Assembly (NCBI GenBank): GCA_009809945.1
Contig: WTPW01000637.1
Coordinates: forward strand, 134,650-198,649
Direction of reading: 5' to 3'
From: Gigaspora margarita
Taxonomy: Eukaryota > Glomeromycota > Glomeromycetes > Diversisporales > Gigasporaceae
Length of the DNA stretch: 64,000 bases
Shown: piece by piece, positions 11,331-23,079 of the stretch
How positions within the stretch are numbered: the first letter of the stretch is position 1
How the letters are laid out: each line of letters opens with the position of its first letter
Notes under the pieces: model-generated
What the model was told of the DNA's origin: nothing
What the model saw: only the letters and a program-made list of their open reading frames with translations
Databases searched by the model: none
Made by a program: the position numbers and the translations under genes

Positions 11331-12545
11331 CTGCAAGTCTGTGTGTAAAAATTTTTCAAAAGTTTCTTACCGGTATAAAGTATTTACTATGTTTTTTATA
11401 CTGAACTTTATAAAAGTTCATTATACAGTAGAGCGAGTTCGTTATAAGGTTAGATCCAGAGTTGAGATTCATTCAAATCTAATTCTAATAATTTATATCC
11501 GGAGTGAACAAAGAAAAAAATTCAAATGTTCACTGTCTTTTATCGATAAAGATCATACCGATATCTGCTTCTTATCAGTAACCTATACGATTTTTATATA
11601 ATTAGTGGCGTTGTTGATTGGAAGCTCAATGAAATCAGAATCCAATAGATAAATTTTTTATTTTTTATTTTTAACCGATCATATGCTTCCAATACGCATT
11701 ACGATAAACGGCCGTGCCTCAACCACAACACTATAATTGGAATACGTATAATCGTTATCTAGTTATATACTGTATATAAATGGTTGTTAGGACAAGTATG
11801 GCAGATTTATTATACGTGCCGTTATCATTATGGGTTAATATGCATTTATATGCAAAAGAGAGAACCTACTGTAGTACTCTAAAAATTTTATATAGTGGGA
11901 CAGGTTATTTGACAATACGATTGTCTGAAAGACTGAGGTGGGGGTTTATTCTTAACATTTACTCATTACAATGTCAAACGGCATGTCTCGGTAGGCCCAG
12001 ACTAATAAGTTAGAGGATAATTTAATGGGTTTCATGCAGAATAGGCCTTCATTAAATCTAATAATTTGAGACTAAATTTAATGACTCTATTCAGTGCTCA
12101 ATTGTCGAAAATTAGCCCATATGCAGTATAAAAAATCAGCAATTTTAGTTCTTCAAATAACAACTAACTGTTTAATATAAGAAAGCTTTGTCCAATTAAG
12201 TCTTTTTTTACAGAAGGCTTAAAAAAGCTCCGACTAATTGGATTCTTATCTACTGCAACACATGATAATCTATATGTCTAAAGAAGACTTTAAAGTAGTG
12301 CAAAAACATGCGTACGATTGTATTAGAAATCAGTTAGCCAATCATTTTAATTATCGTTAAATTGCATCTAAATATAATACGTGGGTACATACAAAAAAAT
12401 TTTTGACTTCTTTGAAAAAAAACTTTCACATATTCAAATAACAACGACTATAAGAAATCTACTGTTTTTTTACTTTAAATAATCACAACTTTTAGTTACC
12501 AAACATATAACAATTACAAAATTAAAAAACGTTGTCTTCAAACTC
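11331..12545. other. upstream region of the antizyme gene
   Basis: No coding feature was supported. The proximal 200 bp before the start codon are AT-rich with A- and T-runs, as usual for a fungal promoter, but no single TATA element stands out. Confidence 0.4.
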
Positions 12546-13834
12546 ATGGCGGGTAATATGAATAATATGATACAAATGAAGGATATGAGTAGTAGTAGTT
12601 TTTCTACTACTACTGTTTCACCTCGAGAACAACTTTTGATTGCTTGTTTGACGAAAAAAACCTCTGCTACTGCAAGCAAGAGGGAATGCTATTATTATTC
12701 TACTTGTAAGTTATGTTTAACAAACTGCTTCGAAAGTTCAACTATAATTTTTATGTTCTAACGATTTTATGTGTCAAAACAGTGGGTAAAAAGGCAGGGT
12801 GGTGTTCCTGTAAGTGTTTATCTAGATGATAAAATTATAAAAAATTTTTATTTTCTAATTTTTTTTCTAATTAAATTATACATCTGACATATTAATGTAG
12901 GACATGACTCCCGAATTTTTCTTGAATTTAGATGAGCAAGGCTTCCTAACCCGCGATAGTGGCAGTTTCGCGGTGTTAGGAAGCCTTTGGTGGAGGACGA
13001 CGGGTAGTGATGAATATAAATCTCCTCTCAAAATCAAAAAAAAATCATCCTTTATAGAACAAGTTTTTCGGGGTGGTGCCCCTGCACAAATAGATTCACA
13101 TTTGACAATTTTCTCCCCACAACAACATGATTGTAAATGGGAAGGATTTGTTATGAATAGTGTATTATTTTTGAAGGGTAATGGTGTCGTGGAATTAAAA
13201 GAGAGGTACGCTATTTCTTAAATTTTGGTTTTTTTTTCTTTTTTTGTATTGTTTTTATTATAAGATTTTGTTTCAGGATATGTGAGTCATTTATTTTTCT
13301 CCCAAGATCGCTTCATGCAATCGTTAAATTTATTATTTTTACTGCAAAATTATTTCCATTTTTTTTATCATACAATCAAGTTTCTGGTTATCTGTACAGG
13401 TTCTTGTGTATGTTGATAATGAAGCGATCAAGGTGATGCTTTACGAAAATTATGATTCACATTCTGTTCTAACTTTATTTGATTTTCGAATGTATTCCTC
13501 GCGCTTGCACATATTGTTTTGCGCCTGTGTTGTCATTTCCTGTTTTTTTTTTCCCACACACATTATAGCATTGTTGCCATCCTTGAACTGGCGGAAGAAT
13601 GCTTAAAATGCGATTCTTTAGTTGTTTGCCTCGACAAAAAATACCCCCAATTACGTAAGTATATTTCTATTCATTACTATACATCACAAATTATTTATTT
13701 ATTTTTTTAATGAATATATATTTCTATCAATAGCTACAATCATTCGTAGCTTTTTATACGTGGGGTTTGAACTTGTTTTACCCGGAACCTTCAGCCACTC
13801 CAACGATTTCCTCCTCGTCGGAATGGAATTATAA
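12546..13834 (+). CDS. OAZ: ornithine decarboxylase antizyme (programmed +1 frameshift, 7 exons)
   Basis: Antizyme binds ornithine decarboxylase, directs it to the proteasome without ubiquitin and restrains polyamine uptake; polyamines promote the frameshift needed to make it. Proposed exons: 12546-12705, 12783-12809, 12901-13205, 13277-13322, 13400-13491, 13569-13654, 13734-13834. ORF1 (62 codons) ends ...Trp-Cys-Ser then TGA, the same TGG-TGY-TCC-TGA context as animal antizyme mRNAs. A +1 shift at TCC enters ORF2 (209 codons). ORF2 carries the antizyme core: AILELAEECLKCDSLVVCLD, then RSFLYVGFELVLPG near the C-terminus. The TGA is split by an intron (T at 12809, GA at 12901-12902). Exon 4, with donor GTTAAA, is the least certain; it was chosen because only this 46-nt exon keeps the frame into YVDNEAIKVMLYE. 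Total ~271 residues. The identity is strong; the borders are inferred. Confidence 0.9.
12800..12902 (+). promoter_or_regulatory. +1 ribosomal frameshift site, assembled by splicing
   Basis: The last nine bases read in the zero frame before the stop are TGG TGT TCC (12800-12808). The T at 12809 ends exon 2, and GA begins exon 3 at 12901. Intron 12810-12900 has a consensus donor (GTAAGT) and a TAG acceptor. In the mature message the order is TCC-TGA-C; slipping one base forward from TCC reads GAC ATG next. Genomic DNA alone therefore shows neither the slippery site nor the stop in one piece. Confidence 0.9.
12938..12987 (+). promoter_or_regulatory. stable RNA hairpin, candidate 3' frameshift stimulator
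   Basis: The arms 12938-12955 and 12969-12987 pair over 18 base pairs with a single bulged T at 12974 and a 13-nt loop (12956-12968). The lower stem is AAGGCTTCCTAAC and the upper CCGCG. It begins 35 nt after the stop of ORF1 and lies within ORF2 coding sequence. Antizyme messages commonly carry a downstream structure that raises shifting; whether this one acts so is inference. Confidence 0.7.
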
Positions 13835-14593
13835 TTTTTTTTTTTCTTTGTTAAGCTTTCGAACTAATTAAATAATTGTACATTATATTTTTTTTTTTTC
13901 TTTTTGCAGTCTTACATCATGTTTTTAGTATCATTTTCTTATTAAACTTTCGTTTCATTTATATTTTAAAATATTTTGACATTAATCATTCAAAAGAATC
14001 ATTTTGTATATATGTTATCTCTATATGTGTGGTAATTTTATGTGTGGTAACTATGTAAAAATGAAGATTTCTCGTCAATTTTTAAAAAATCATTGTTAAC
14101 TCTCGTCCAATTATCAAAAGTTTCTATTTACTGTTTACTATAATCGTCTTGTATAAAAACGTGAGTTTCACCATTTTCGTATCCACATTAATCATCAAAA
14201 TCAACTTAGGTTACGTTCAGTCCTATAATAAAAGCCCGAAATTCCGTTTTTTCTTGAAGTCATTCATATGTATAGTTAGCACAATAATTCACACAAGTCA
14301 ATGCGATAGAATAATATAAGCTTATGATGCAGAAATAAGCGAAAGGTTTAATGTAAGTGAGGTATTAAAAATAATCGGAATTAAAATAGTCATATGATTT
14401 AGAAATTTCAGGTGAAAGGATCTAAATTCTAGACGATATACACTTGCAAGATTGTTTGATATCTAGCTTCGGAAGAATATCAATATTCACTATGCAAAAG
14501 AATAAAGTCTCAAAGAACTTCAAAGACAACTATTTTTATACCATTTTCAGTTATCTATGAGTGTATCGCACGAATTTAGAAAAACTTATATTA
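13835..14593. other. 3' flank of antizyme and intergenic
   Basis: T-rich sequence after the stop probably contains the 3' UTR. The 60-codon open frame at 13876-14058 is low-complexity and hydrophobic, and is not considered coding. Nothing else was recognised. Confidence 0.4.
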
Positions 14594-14698
14594 CCGTACA
14601 TATAAGTGCGAGTGTAATTTCGAATTTCGGCCTAAATTAAGCTTAAATTCGGGCCAAAATTCGAATTAACGCCCCTGCGTTATTACGCGCTTATACGG
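14594..14698. mobile_element. mariner-type MITE, 105 bp
   Basis: Inverted ends CCGTACATATAAGTGCG and CGCGCTTATACGG, flanked by TA at 14592-14593 and 14699-14700. The interior folds around AATTTCG and CGAATT phrases. Confidence 0.75.
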
Positions 14699-14700
14699 TA

Positions 14701-16443
14701 TGAATTTTATTAATTATGAGAATCTGATTTTATTGTTACTTTAGCTAGCACCATAATTATACTATTACTCTATCGAGTTAGGTGAATATTTTTAAGTCCC
14801 TTTATAATCTTTATATAGCGAAGCGAATTAAAAATTTATGGGGACAATGGAAGATCATAACAATAAATAAAAAACCAAAATGTTATATTTAATAAACATT
14901 TGGTGGGAAAATATCCGATTTTTATGAAAGTTTATATCGATTATATACCGTTTAAATTAGTTATTTGAATAATGATCTTGGGCCAGTTCATCGACTTGGA
15001 CCAGTTCATCGAGAGTTCATACACGAATTAATAATTTATTTAAAAATGGTAATAGATTTCCAGCCAATATGTGATAGTTACAGGATTATTTAACGTAAAA
15101 CGGTTAAATATAAGCCAATTATATGAATGCATTCTTATAATACTCGGCATCTGTATACAAGACTGTTGTACAAACATTTGGTCTGAGGCTTTTACATGGG
15201 AAAAATCAAAAAAAAACATTGAATTTGAGATAGTACAGTATAACGATATAATATCCGGTTTTTTTTTTAATTATTATACCCCGAATATTTTACATTTCAT
15301 CTATTATAGATCCGCGTCTGATTCTACTATTTCAGGGGATCTTGTATACGCACATTTACGGTAATAGAGAATTGTGCCCGACATGTTCGCGTGTAAGAAT
15401 TCCAATTATAGCGAACCTTAAACCGAGCCAAACTAGTCGTTTGCATCACTACCCCTAGATCGATTTAAACTTTCATTCTAAATTTGGAGATTCTACTTCA
15501 ACGTACAGTATTATTATACTAGTTAAAAGATGCGACTAAATAATTGGTTAACAAAAATTTTTCGCGATTTTTCGCGATTTCAATCCCTACTTTATGGTCT
15601 ATACTCGGATAGTTCAAATAATGGCATCCGATTATAGCCGGGTGACCAGTTTAGCCGGTGTTTCAGGTACGTGTACGTGCGTACGTACCTGGTAGACGAC
15701 CGACAGTTAACGGATAGGGATTGATTTCCCGATCTCAGCCATATGAACAAATGAATTTGAACAAAAAATGTTTAGAATTGGAAAATCTTTATTAGATTAA
15801 ATAAAAAAAAAAAATTTTTTTTTAAATTGAAGTTAACGCTAAAGCCTATAATCTGCTGAACTTTATTTCGCGCGAGATCACACGATGTGACATACTAGTA
15901 CTATGACGTTACTGCTGGAGCTAAACTGCGTGTCGCTATCCTATTCACAACAACTGATATCCGGTTAACTTATTATTAACCACAATACCTATTTTTTTGT
16001 CCTAAACTTTATCTGTCACTCTTCGAAAATAGCTGGAAGTATGCTCAACTAAATTGATCTGTTCAAATCACTATAATAATGGTCTTTATCATGCATGATA
16101 AAATTGACAATTTATCTGAGAAAATATTGTTACGATTCAAAAAAAAAAAAAAAAAAATCCTAACTCGTAATTATAAGTTATATACATATAAAATGCTCGT
16201 AATTTATGACCTGTAATCCCAAACCTCGTAATTAGTAACCTCAAGGGCTATGAATTCCGATTCTATGATTGCAATTTCTAAGAAGGAACATTTATATATT
16301 ATAAAACTCATGACTGTATATACAGACTTTATTGTATAACTATTTAATTTGTTTAATATTAACTACTTTTTTTGTGCATTAGATTCATTCCAGTGAAGTT
16401 CCAGATTCTATTCAACAACATTGCTCGACAACATTTTCGTGAT
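14701..16443. other. intergenic between antizyme and the SAM/NCD1 gene
   Basis: Holds an 18-bp direct repeat (CCAGTTCATCGA) at about 14984-15012, a CGTACGTAC-rich short repeat near 15665-15690, and a TTTTTCGCGA duplication near 15558-15580. The 97-codon frame at 15071 shows no resemblance to a known family. No RNA gene was seen. Confidence 0.4.
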
Positions 16444-17785
16444 TTAAAGTTCATTGTTGTTATTATTTAAAGATTCTACATCAGCCTCTTCAAATCCCGA
16501 ATCCATTCTTTCTTTCTTTTTTTGTTCGTACCATCGATGTTTACGTTCTTTGCTTTTTAAAATCGATAATTCCTTAGCAATTTCAGCACGTTCTTTTTCA
16601 ACTTCCTCCAAAGTCAATTCTACTTTTTCTAAACTATCAGCATCACCCGTTTTTAATCGTTTAAATTCTTGTGTAACAGCATATTGTGTATCTTTAACCT
16701 GTAATTTACGTTCAAGTTCAGAGATTCGTGCGTTACGACTTTCACTATTTTGTGCAGCGTGTGCGTTTCGTTTTTGTATAAGAGATGCGCGAGACGTTTT
16801 TACGCCAGGTTTTGGTGCGTTTGGATTCAATTTAGATCTAGATTGACCTCGCTTATATGTATACCCTTCTAATAGGAGCTTTTCTTTGGCTTTCTCAAAC
16901 AAGGTACCTTTGTTAGCAACCAAAGCTGGATCAAGGAGTGCCAATTCAATAGCTGCATGATTGATAGCTTGTTCGTATGTTGTCAACTTTCTAGGGTTAT
17001 TCTTCCCGTAAATCGTCGCATGATGTATAATGACATCTTTCGAAGTAGTTTGAGCTGAATTCGTGATCGATGATGGTATGGTAGATGAAATTGGATGAAC
17101 ATCTTGCATTGCAGTCACAGAATATTCTTGAATCTCGTGCATTGGTGATCCAGCAGATTCTTCTGCACCTGTTCTATTTGGTGAGACTTTCATCGGTGGC
17201 GTTTCCATTACCATAGATGCCTTATCTCTCATAGGGTATGATATGTCCGTGGTTTCACCTACTTTATTTAATTTGCGATTGTTTGGCTCCTGAGATAATT
17301 TATATTAAAATATATTTGATTAATGAAAACATTTTGGAATAAAAATTTTATATAAAAAAATAAATAATTACCAGAGGAGGCGAAGAAAAAGATGTGAATG
17401 AAGTAGTTGAATGATTTGTCATCATTGAAGATGGACTTGCGGATAAGGTTTGTCTGAGTTCTCTGATCCCCTTTTTGAAAGCTGCGGAATGAAAAGGTTT
17501 CATCGAAATTGCTGATAATACTTCTTTTAGTTCAGATTCGTCAAATCCTATAAACTGCTCAAGATCATTTTCTCCAACACCAGCCTCAACAAATAGATTA
17601 TGATATTGATAAAGATTTAACTGGTGAAGAAAGGCAGTTAAAGTAGGATAACGATAAGTAGAATTAGAAGTTGAAGTCAAAGGAGGAAATTGATTTGTGA
17701 GATAGTAGCCCGGAGGTGGATGAGAATTAGGTGGACTGTCCTCAGGAAGTGTTTCTTCCTGTGTAGAAGCTGGAGTAGGTTCCAT
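16444..17785 (-). CDS. SAM/NCD1-domain (NAB co-repressor-like) coiled-coil protein
   Basis: Two exons, 17785-17372 and 17289-16444, joined in phase 0 (GTAATT donor, CTCAG acceptor), give 419 residues. Residues ~46-115 form a helical SAM-like domain. Its text (YHNLFVEAGV... ELKEVLSAISMKPFHSAAFK) resembles NAB conserved region 1 of the NGFI-A-binding co-repressors, which mediates self-association. A second conserved-looking block, about residues 232-290 (YGKNNPRKLTTYEQAINHAA), ends in a basic stretch; residues ~325-400 are a charged predicted coiled coil. The N-terminus is Pro/Ser/Thr-rich. A nuclear regulatory or scaffold role is inferred from the domain; no DNA-binding motif was recognised. 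The start is the first ATG of the long frame. Only 79 bp of the antisense frame is left unexplained by this gene, so that frame is ignored. Confidence 0.8.
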
Positions 17786-18099
17786 CGTGGTGGTCTAAAT
17801 TTAACAAAGGCATAATAAGGTTCAACATATTTTTACTTCAACGAAAAAATAAGAATACAAGAATTAATAGTTCAAACTGACTCAAGAGAAATAATATAGT
17901 CAACCAAACTGCTCTGACGGTCTTTGTAGATTTTTTGTTGAAGGTCAAAGTTTTAGTAGGTTTGTCAGTTAATTGTTGTGTCAGTTGTCGGACGATATAT
18001 AACTTAGAATATTCTGGTATATAGAATAATATAGATGTAACACAATTTTTTTTTTTTTAATTCAAGTGCTGAAGTGACGGCATAATACTGCACGCATGC
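17786..18099. other. 5' flank of the SAM/NCD1 gene
   Basis: Probable promoter on the minus strand; no distinct element could be supported. Confidence 0.35.
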
Positions 18100-18257
18100 C
18101 AGGTTTTGTCGATTACTGTGGCGCAGATATATCTGATTCAAGATCATAATGTAACGTAACACAATCAGAAAATGTTCACAGAAACTCTAACTTTATCAAT
18201 GAACTTAAAAAATTTTGTTTAACTGCAAATCTGCGCCACAGTGATCGACAAAACCTG
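18100..18257. mobile_element. MITE, 158 bp, CAGGTTTTGTCGAT ends
   Basis: Long inverted ends: CAGGTTTTGTCGATTACTGT with GGCGCAGAT just inside, against ATCTGCGCCACAGTGATCG and CGACAAAACCTG on the right. No convincing target-site duplication was found, so the superfamily is not assigned. Confidence 0.7.
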
Positions 18258-18998
18258 GATTTCATACGTGCCTTTAAATTCACTATTTAAAAAAATTAAA
18301 ATAACCCATATATGTAGTTATAGTACAATAATTTATTAATTAAATAATTTAAATGATGGAATACATAACTGCGTATTATCTATATTTATATTCAACTTTA
18401 TCGTAACTTACATATCGCACACCAAATTCGCTCGATTGCATCATAGTTTGTGAAAATTTTTAATAAAGTCAGTCTTATGAGATTTGTACACCTGACATCA
18501 AGCTGACGATATATTATATCGATTACAATTTATACATTATCCATTCTCTTCATACTTACAGAACAAAATTCATCATATATTCATTCAGGTGTGATGTAAA
18601 TAATATATCAAGGTTTAAAATTTGCTATTTTCTTACTATACTTAAAAAATCATGTAATATTTTAAGCTCCATTTTTACATGATAATATATGTGACCATGT
18701 ATATTCTTTATTCTATTTTATTCCGACATATCATTCCCAGGTTGCTAAAAGTTTACCCCCAATTTTTTGAATAGTATCTAAGTATCTAATCAATTAAGAA
18801 TGATTCGATTACATCTCATATGATATGGCTTTATGTTAAAATTCTTTAATACAATTATCGATATTTTTGTTTCCGCTTGTGTTGCTTTCAGAGGGTCATA
18901 CATCTGGCGATATGTTTTATCAATTGCATATTCCATTTCAAAGATTTTTTTTTAGAACCAATTTCAAGTACGTACGTATCAAAATTTTCTGCGCCCTA

Positions 18999-19060
18999 GA
19001 GTTTGGAACCGATTTTATTTTTCATATGTTAAAAAACCGATTCAAACTGGTTCCAAACTC
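18999..19060. mobile_element. short MITE related to 5060-5216
   Basis: A 62-bp element with ends GAGTTTGGAACCGATTTT and AAACTGGTTCCAAACTC, flanked by TA at 18997-18998 and 19061-19062. It shares the GAGNTTGGAACC terminus with the 157-bp element at 5.1 kb. Confidence 0.75.
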
Positions 19061-19062
19061 TA

Positions 19063-21117
19063 CTGTGCCCTTGGTGAAAATCCATTATTTTGTTTTGATC
19101 GACATAAATAACGTATTTGCTTTGATTTATTTAACTGATTACCGACACGAATTTTATTATTCTTCACACACTTTCGTCTTTTCATACATATATTTCTTTT
19201 AAAACTTAAATTGGTTTATATAATATTAATAATATTATACAGTATTAAATATAATAAAAATAAATAATGTACTGTGTTCTGGAGGAAAAATTGATAATTG
19301 TCACTTCCCAACCGGACTGTAGAAATTTCGTACTGTATTGTACTCGCATTATGTATTAGTATGTATATTCCTTCCCAACGTGGAAACAGTAATTTTTTTA
19401 AGCGAACGAAGTCGAATTCAACAAAGAATGATGGACATGGCGATGTCACCGCATCAGTGATAAGCCAATGAATTTTGAACCAGCTTCTCGGTCAACGAAT
19501 CGAGTTTGGGAAACAAAAAAACTCGGGCCTTAAGGAAGACCCTATACTTTTCAAACGATGATGGACGAATCATAAGTAATTCTTACGGTAAGCAAAATGA
19601 TCAATAGGTATTTATGAACTTCATTTTTGTTCAAGAATAGGCGTTGATCTTGATAACCTTTTCTAGATTGTGGAGAGGGATGCATAGTTTAAGATGATAT
19701 ATTGCGGAGTTGGAAGATGAACTTCAAGAAAGAAGAGCCTGAGTGATTTTGCTACTTCTATTCCTTTTTAGACAAAGAAAAATTTTGGACATCATTAATG
19801 AGTGATGATAAAATTAAAAGTTTCCGATCGCACCTCCAATGAACTCGGGTCAATTATTAGGGTACTTTTGGTAAAATTCTGTTGAAAGAATAGGACACTA
19901 TTAATGAATAAACGATTAGGACAAATTAGAAAAATATTAATGTAATCAATTAAAACATTAACTCGTGTAAATTCTTAAATGTAAGGATAAAAGAATCTTG
20001 GTCTTGTGATTTCTGTGCAAATTAAAACTAAGTTATAAATAAAGCCATTTCTATATTTTTTTAATCTTCCGTCAGTTTGTAGTTAAAAATATCATATTGC
20101 CAAAATTATTGGACCGAGAATCGTGTTTGATCTTACAAATTTAGAAACCCGCATTAATTTATAAAATAAATGTATGCCTTTGGTGTCCTGCAGCGATCAT
20201 GCCAAGGATTTATTAATTTAGATGCTTGAGAGCTGTTGTTGCTCATTTCCTCGACAGGCCATTTTCCATTATCAGTAAATTATTACCTTGCGTGTGATGT
20301 CAGGTAAATAGGCTATCTGGGAAATAACCATTGGGAAATTAGATGTAACTCTTGAAAACATCCTAAATTTAATGTGGGTGGCGGAAAGTATTGGGTATTT
20401 CGACGCACATTGATTAAATACTAACGTTGATATATGGCCACTTCGATGATATAACATTTTTTTTATTCCTTAAAACATTTGTTTTCGTTTATGCCTGGTC
20501 ATTGCCAAATCAAAATCGCAAATAATAAATCACAAGACAATTTAGATGAAATTATCTTTTTAAATGGCTAATTGAGGATCTAGTGATTATATGATAATTG
20601 CTTAGAATTTTCTGCTGATTATTTCATTTTATACGTATAATAGAGAGAGACAGAGTGAGTTTCTTTGGTGAAGATCTAATTGCTTAGTATTCTTCGCTGA
20701 TTGTTTGATCTTTTTTATATATAATGAAGATATTTCTATCTCTTTTTTTGGGGGGCACTTAAGCATCAACGGTCTTGTTGTGTGAACTGGATAGCCAATT
20801 AATAGAAGCTTACGTTTTTATATTATTTTTTATCAAATAATTAACTAGCATATTTTTTGTTGTTTTGTAATAAAATTACGATTAATTAATTAATAAAATT
20901 AAAAAAATTGCAAAAAAATATATAAAAAATAGTTGTTTTATTATTTAATGTTTTACATTGCAATGATCTTTGATATGTAAATATATGTAATTAAGAAGCA
21001 AGCATTTAATAAACAAATTTACTTCAATTTAAATTAATTCTTTTCAATCATCTTGATAATATAATGTCTTAAATGATGTAAATAAAACAGCTCTATTTGT
21101 TGAAAAATAATTTATAT
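19063..21117. other. intergenic, no gene seen
   Basis: About 2 kb of moderately AT-rich sequence. Several 60-80-codon frames occur but none shows family resemblance or joins into a spliced gene. The segment near 20520-20740 holds two diverged copies of AATTGCTTAGNATTTTCTGCTGATT. 3' UTR sequence of WDR55 probably occupies the right edge. Confidence 0.4.
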
Positions 21118-21438
21118 TTACAAGTCAGCAAAGAAATTATTACTCTGACCTATAGCAGCTATAGATTTCCCTTTCCCTTTATTGTTATAATCAGTATCAG
21201 ACTCAATATATTCCATATTTGTATCAGTTTCATCATTGTGATCGTCAGTTTTGTCATCGTAAAGGTATCGAATGTCCCAGAATTTCACAACATTGTCATG
21301 AGAACAACTAGCGAGAAATGTATTATCAAAAGATATTCGAATACATTCAATAGGAAAATCTCCGTGATCACCAATAACCCCATAAAATTTGTTCGGAAGA
21401 ATTTCAATGATCCTAATATAAAATAAAATAAAACATAT

Positions 21439-21482
<44 letters not shown>

Positions 21483-22844
21483 TAATAATATTAATAATAA
21501 TAATAAAATAATAATAATAATAATAATAATAATAGTAATAATAATAATAATAACTAAAAGATTAAATTACCTTATTATACCATCACTAGACCCTGTGCAC
21601 ACCAAATCTTCTGTTATTTTGACAATAGTATCTACTGAATTTGGGTGCCCTACAAACCTATCGTTGGAATCGCCCCATTCTCCCCATGAAAATAAATTTA
21701 TGACACCGCCTTGAGTACCAGTAATTACCTTCCTACCATTCTGTATGTATAAATTTTAATAAATATCATGTCAAAAGCTCCATATGGATAATTATAGTAT
21801 ATACCTTCACAACTGTAACAGATAATAATTCGTCATCTTGATTATCTGACATAGCTAGCAAGTTTGGCTTCCGTATATCGTATATAGATAGTGTTCCATC
21901 TCCACTAGGTTCATAAACAGATGTTATTAAACATATTACACGTTCATTCATTGCTGGAAGTCCACGCACCTTGTTGAAATAAGTGTTTTAATGTCATCAC
22001 GAAAAGAAAAATCTGAAATAAAATCCTCATGATCGGAATATTCCATAAGTTGATTGCCAGTTCGCGTATCCCATATCTACTAAATCTAGAGAATTAATAT
22101 TTTTTTTCTACAAATATATATTATTATAATAATGGAATAATAATTACCTTAATGCAACCGTCATCGTCACCTGTGGCCAGTGAATTTTCATTCAAGCGTG
22201 ATACACAATTAATAGGTTTACTGTTTTAAGAAATGCTCTTTTTTCGTTATCAAATTTAGAATCAAATGTTTTACAAAACACCAATTGTACATACTCATGA
22301 GCACCACGTTTCTTTGTCAAGACTTTTCCCGTTTCTAAATCAATAACTTGGATTGATTTATCTTTAGACACGCTAAATAAAGCTATAGATATATGAAAAT
22401 ACGTTGTTGGAATGATGTATAAGACAATCGTCCAAAAATGGGGGATATTCTTGATTTTTTTTAAATATAAGGGATCTCAATTACCAGTTCCGTCATAACT
22501 AAATTCCAGCCCACGGCATGATTTTTTATGTGGACGAATTGATAGTAAATTGATGTTTTCGGCATCGGTCTCGCAAGAGTATCGGTGACTAATTAAATCA
22601 ATTGACAAATAGTTCAATAGTTGATTATATATAATTTATCATGAGTTTGAATATTTTATTACCAAAAAATTTCGCCAGTAATCAAACCAGATGCGATAAT
22701 ATTTTGTTGGGGATGAAAGGCCAAGTCAAACACTTGGTTGTCAAATTCTAAAGGATTGGGTTGTAAAATTTGGCTCTAAAAAACAAATATAATAATAAAT
22801 TTTCCAACCTTTCTCATTTTAATTAAAATATAATCACTAACCAT
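21118..22844 (-). CDS. JIP5: WD-repeat protein, WDR55/Jip5 homologue
   Basis: WDR55/Jip5 is a nucleolar WD40 protein needed for ribosomal RNA processing and large-subunit biogenesis. Nine exons, all frame-consistent: 22844-22842, 22775-22663, 22588-22485, 22382-22295, 22220-22148, 22076-21970, 21904-21805, 21740-21571, 21412-21118; 350 residues. Family lines are visible: SGDGTLSIYDIRKPN, GTQGGVINLFSWGEWGDSND, VCTGSSDGIIR, ILPNKFYGVIGDHGDFPIE and CSHDNVVKFWDIRYL. Together these are the closing blades of WDR55. The tail is acidic (DDKTDDHNDETDT) and then Lys-rich, as in many nucleolar proteins. Exon 1 appears to contribute only the ATG before a GTTAGT donor. One intron carries a long (AAT)n tract. 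It stands head-to-head with the splicing factor at 23080. Confidence 0.9.
21436..21556. repeat. (AAT)n microsatellite in a WDR55 intron
   Basis: About 120 bp of near-continuous AAT units with a few interruptions, entirely within the intron between the last two exons. Confidence 0.9.
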
Positions 22845-23079
22845 ATCGTTATATACTTTGGAACTCTTCCTAAATATATACTTGGTGGACTTTCATAAAA
22901 TTCACGCAACAGTAATGCGCATAGTTCTGTAGTTGAAAAAAATAGATTAACGTTAATTTACTTATCAAGATTTTGATCGCCAGTCACGTGCCGGAAATAT
23001 TCAAAATTTTAGTTTATAGATTGCAGCCTGCGATCAGTTTACTACAATCCTGCAATCTCAACAAAAGAACCTTTTCAAT
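22845..23079. promoter_or_regulatory. bidirectional promoter of WDR55 and crooked-neck
   Basis: Only 235 bp separate the two divergent start codons. The interval contains a palindromic CACGTG at 22985-22990 followed by CCGGAAAT. CACGTG is the core site of bHLH factors. That it drives both genes is inference; 5' UTR introns of WDR55 may also lie here. Confidence 0.6.

Noticed and set aside
13277..13281. 5-nt microexon (GATAT before GTGAGT) in the antizyme gene
   Set aside because: It breaks the frame into the conserved downstream exon; the 46-nt exon ending at 13322 keeps it.
16454..16846. 130-codon plus-strand frame
   Set aside because: It is antisense to the well-supported SAM/NCD1 coding exon.
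19470..19770. Possible pseudogene (phrases such as a Leu-Glu-Asp-Glu-Leu-Gln text)
   Set aside because: Stops are frequent in every frame and no conserved order of motifs was seen.
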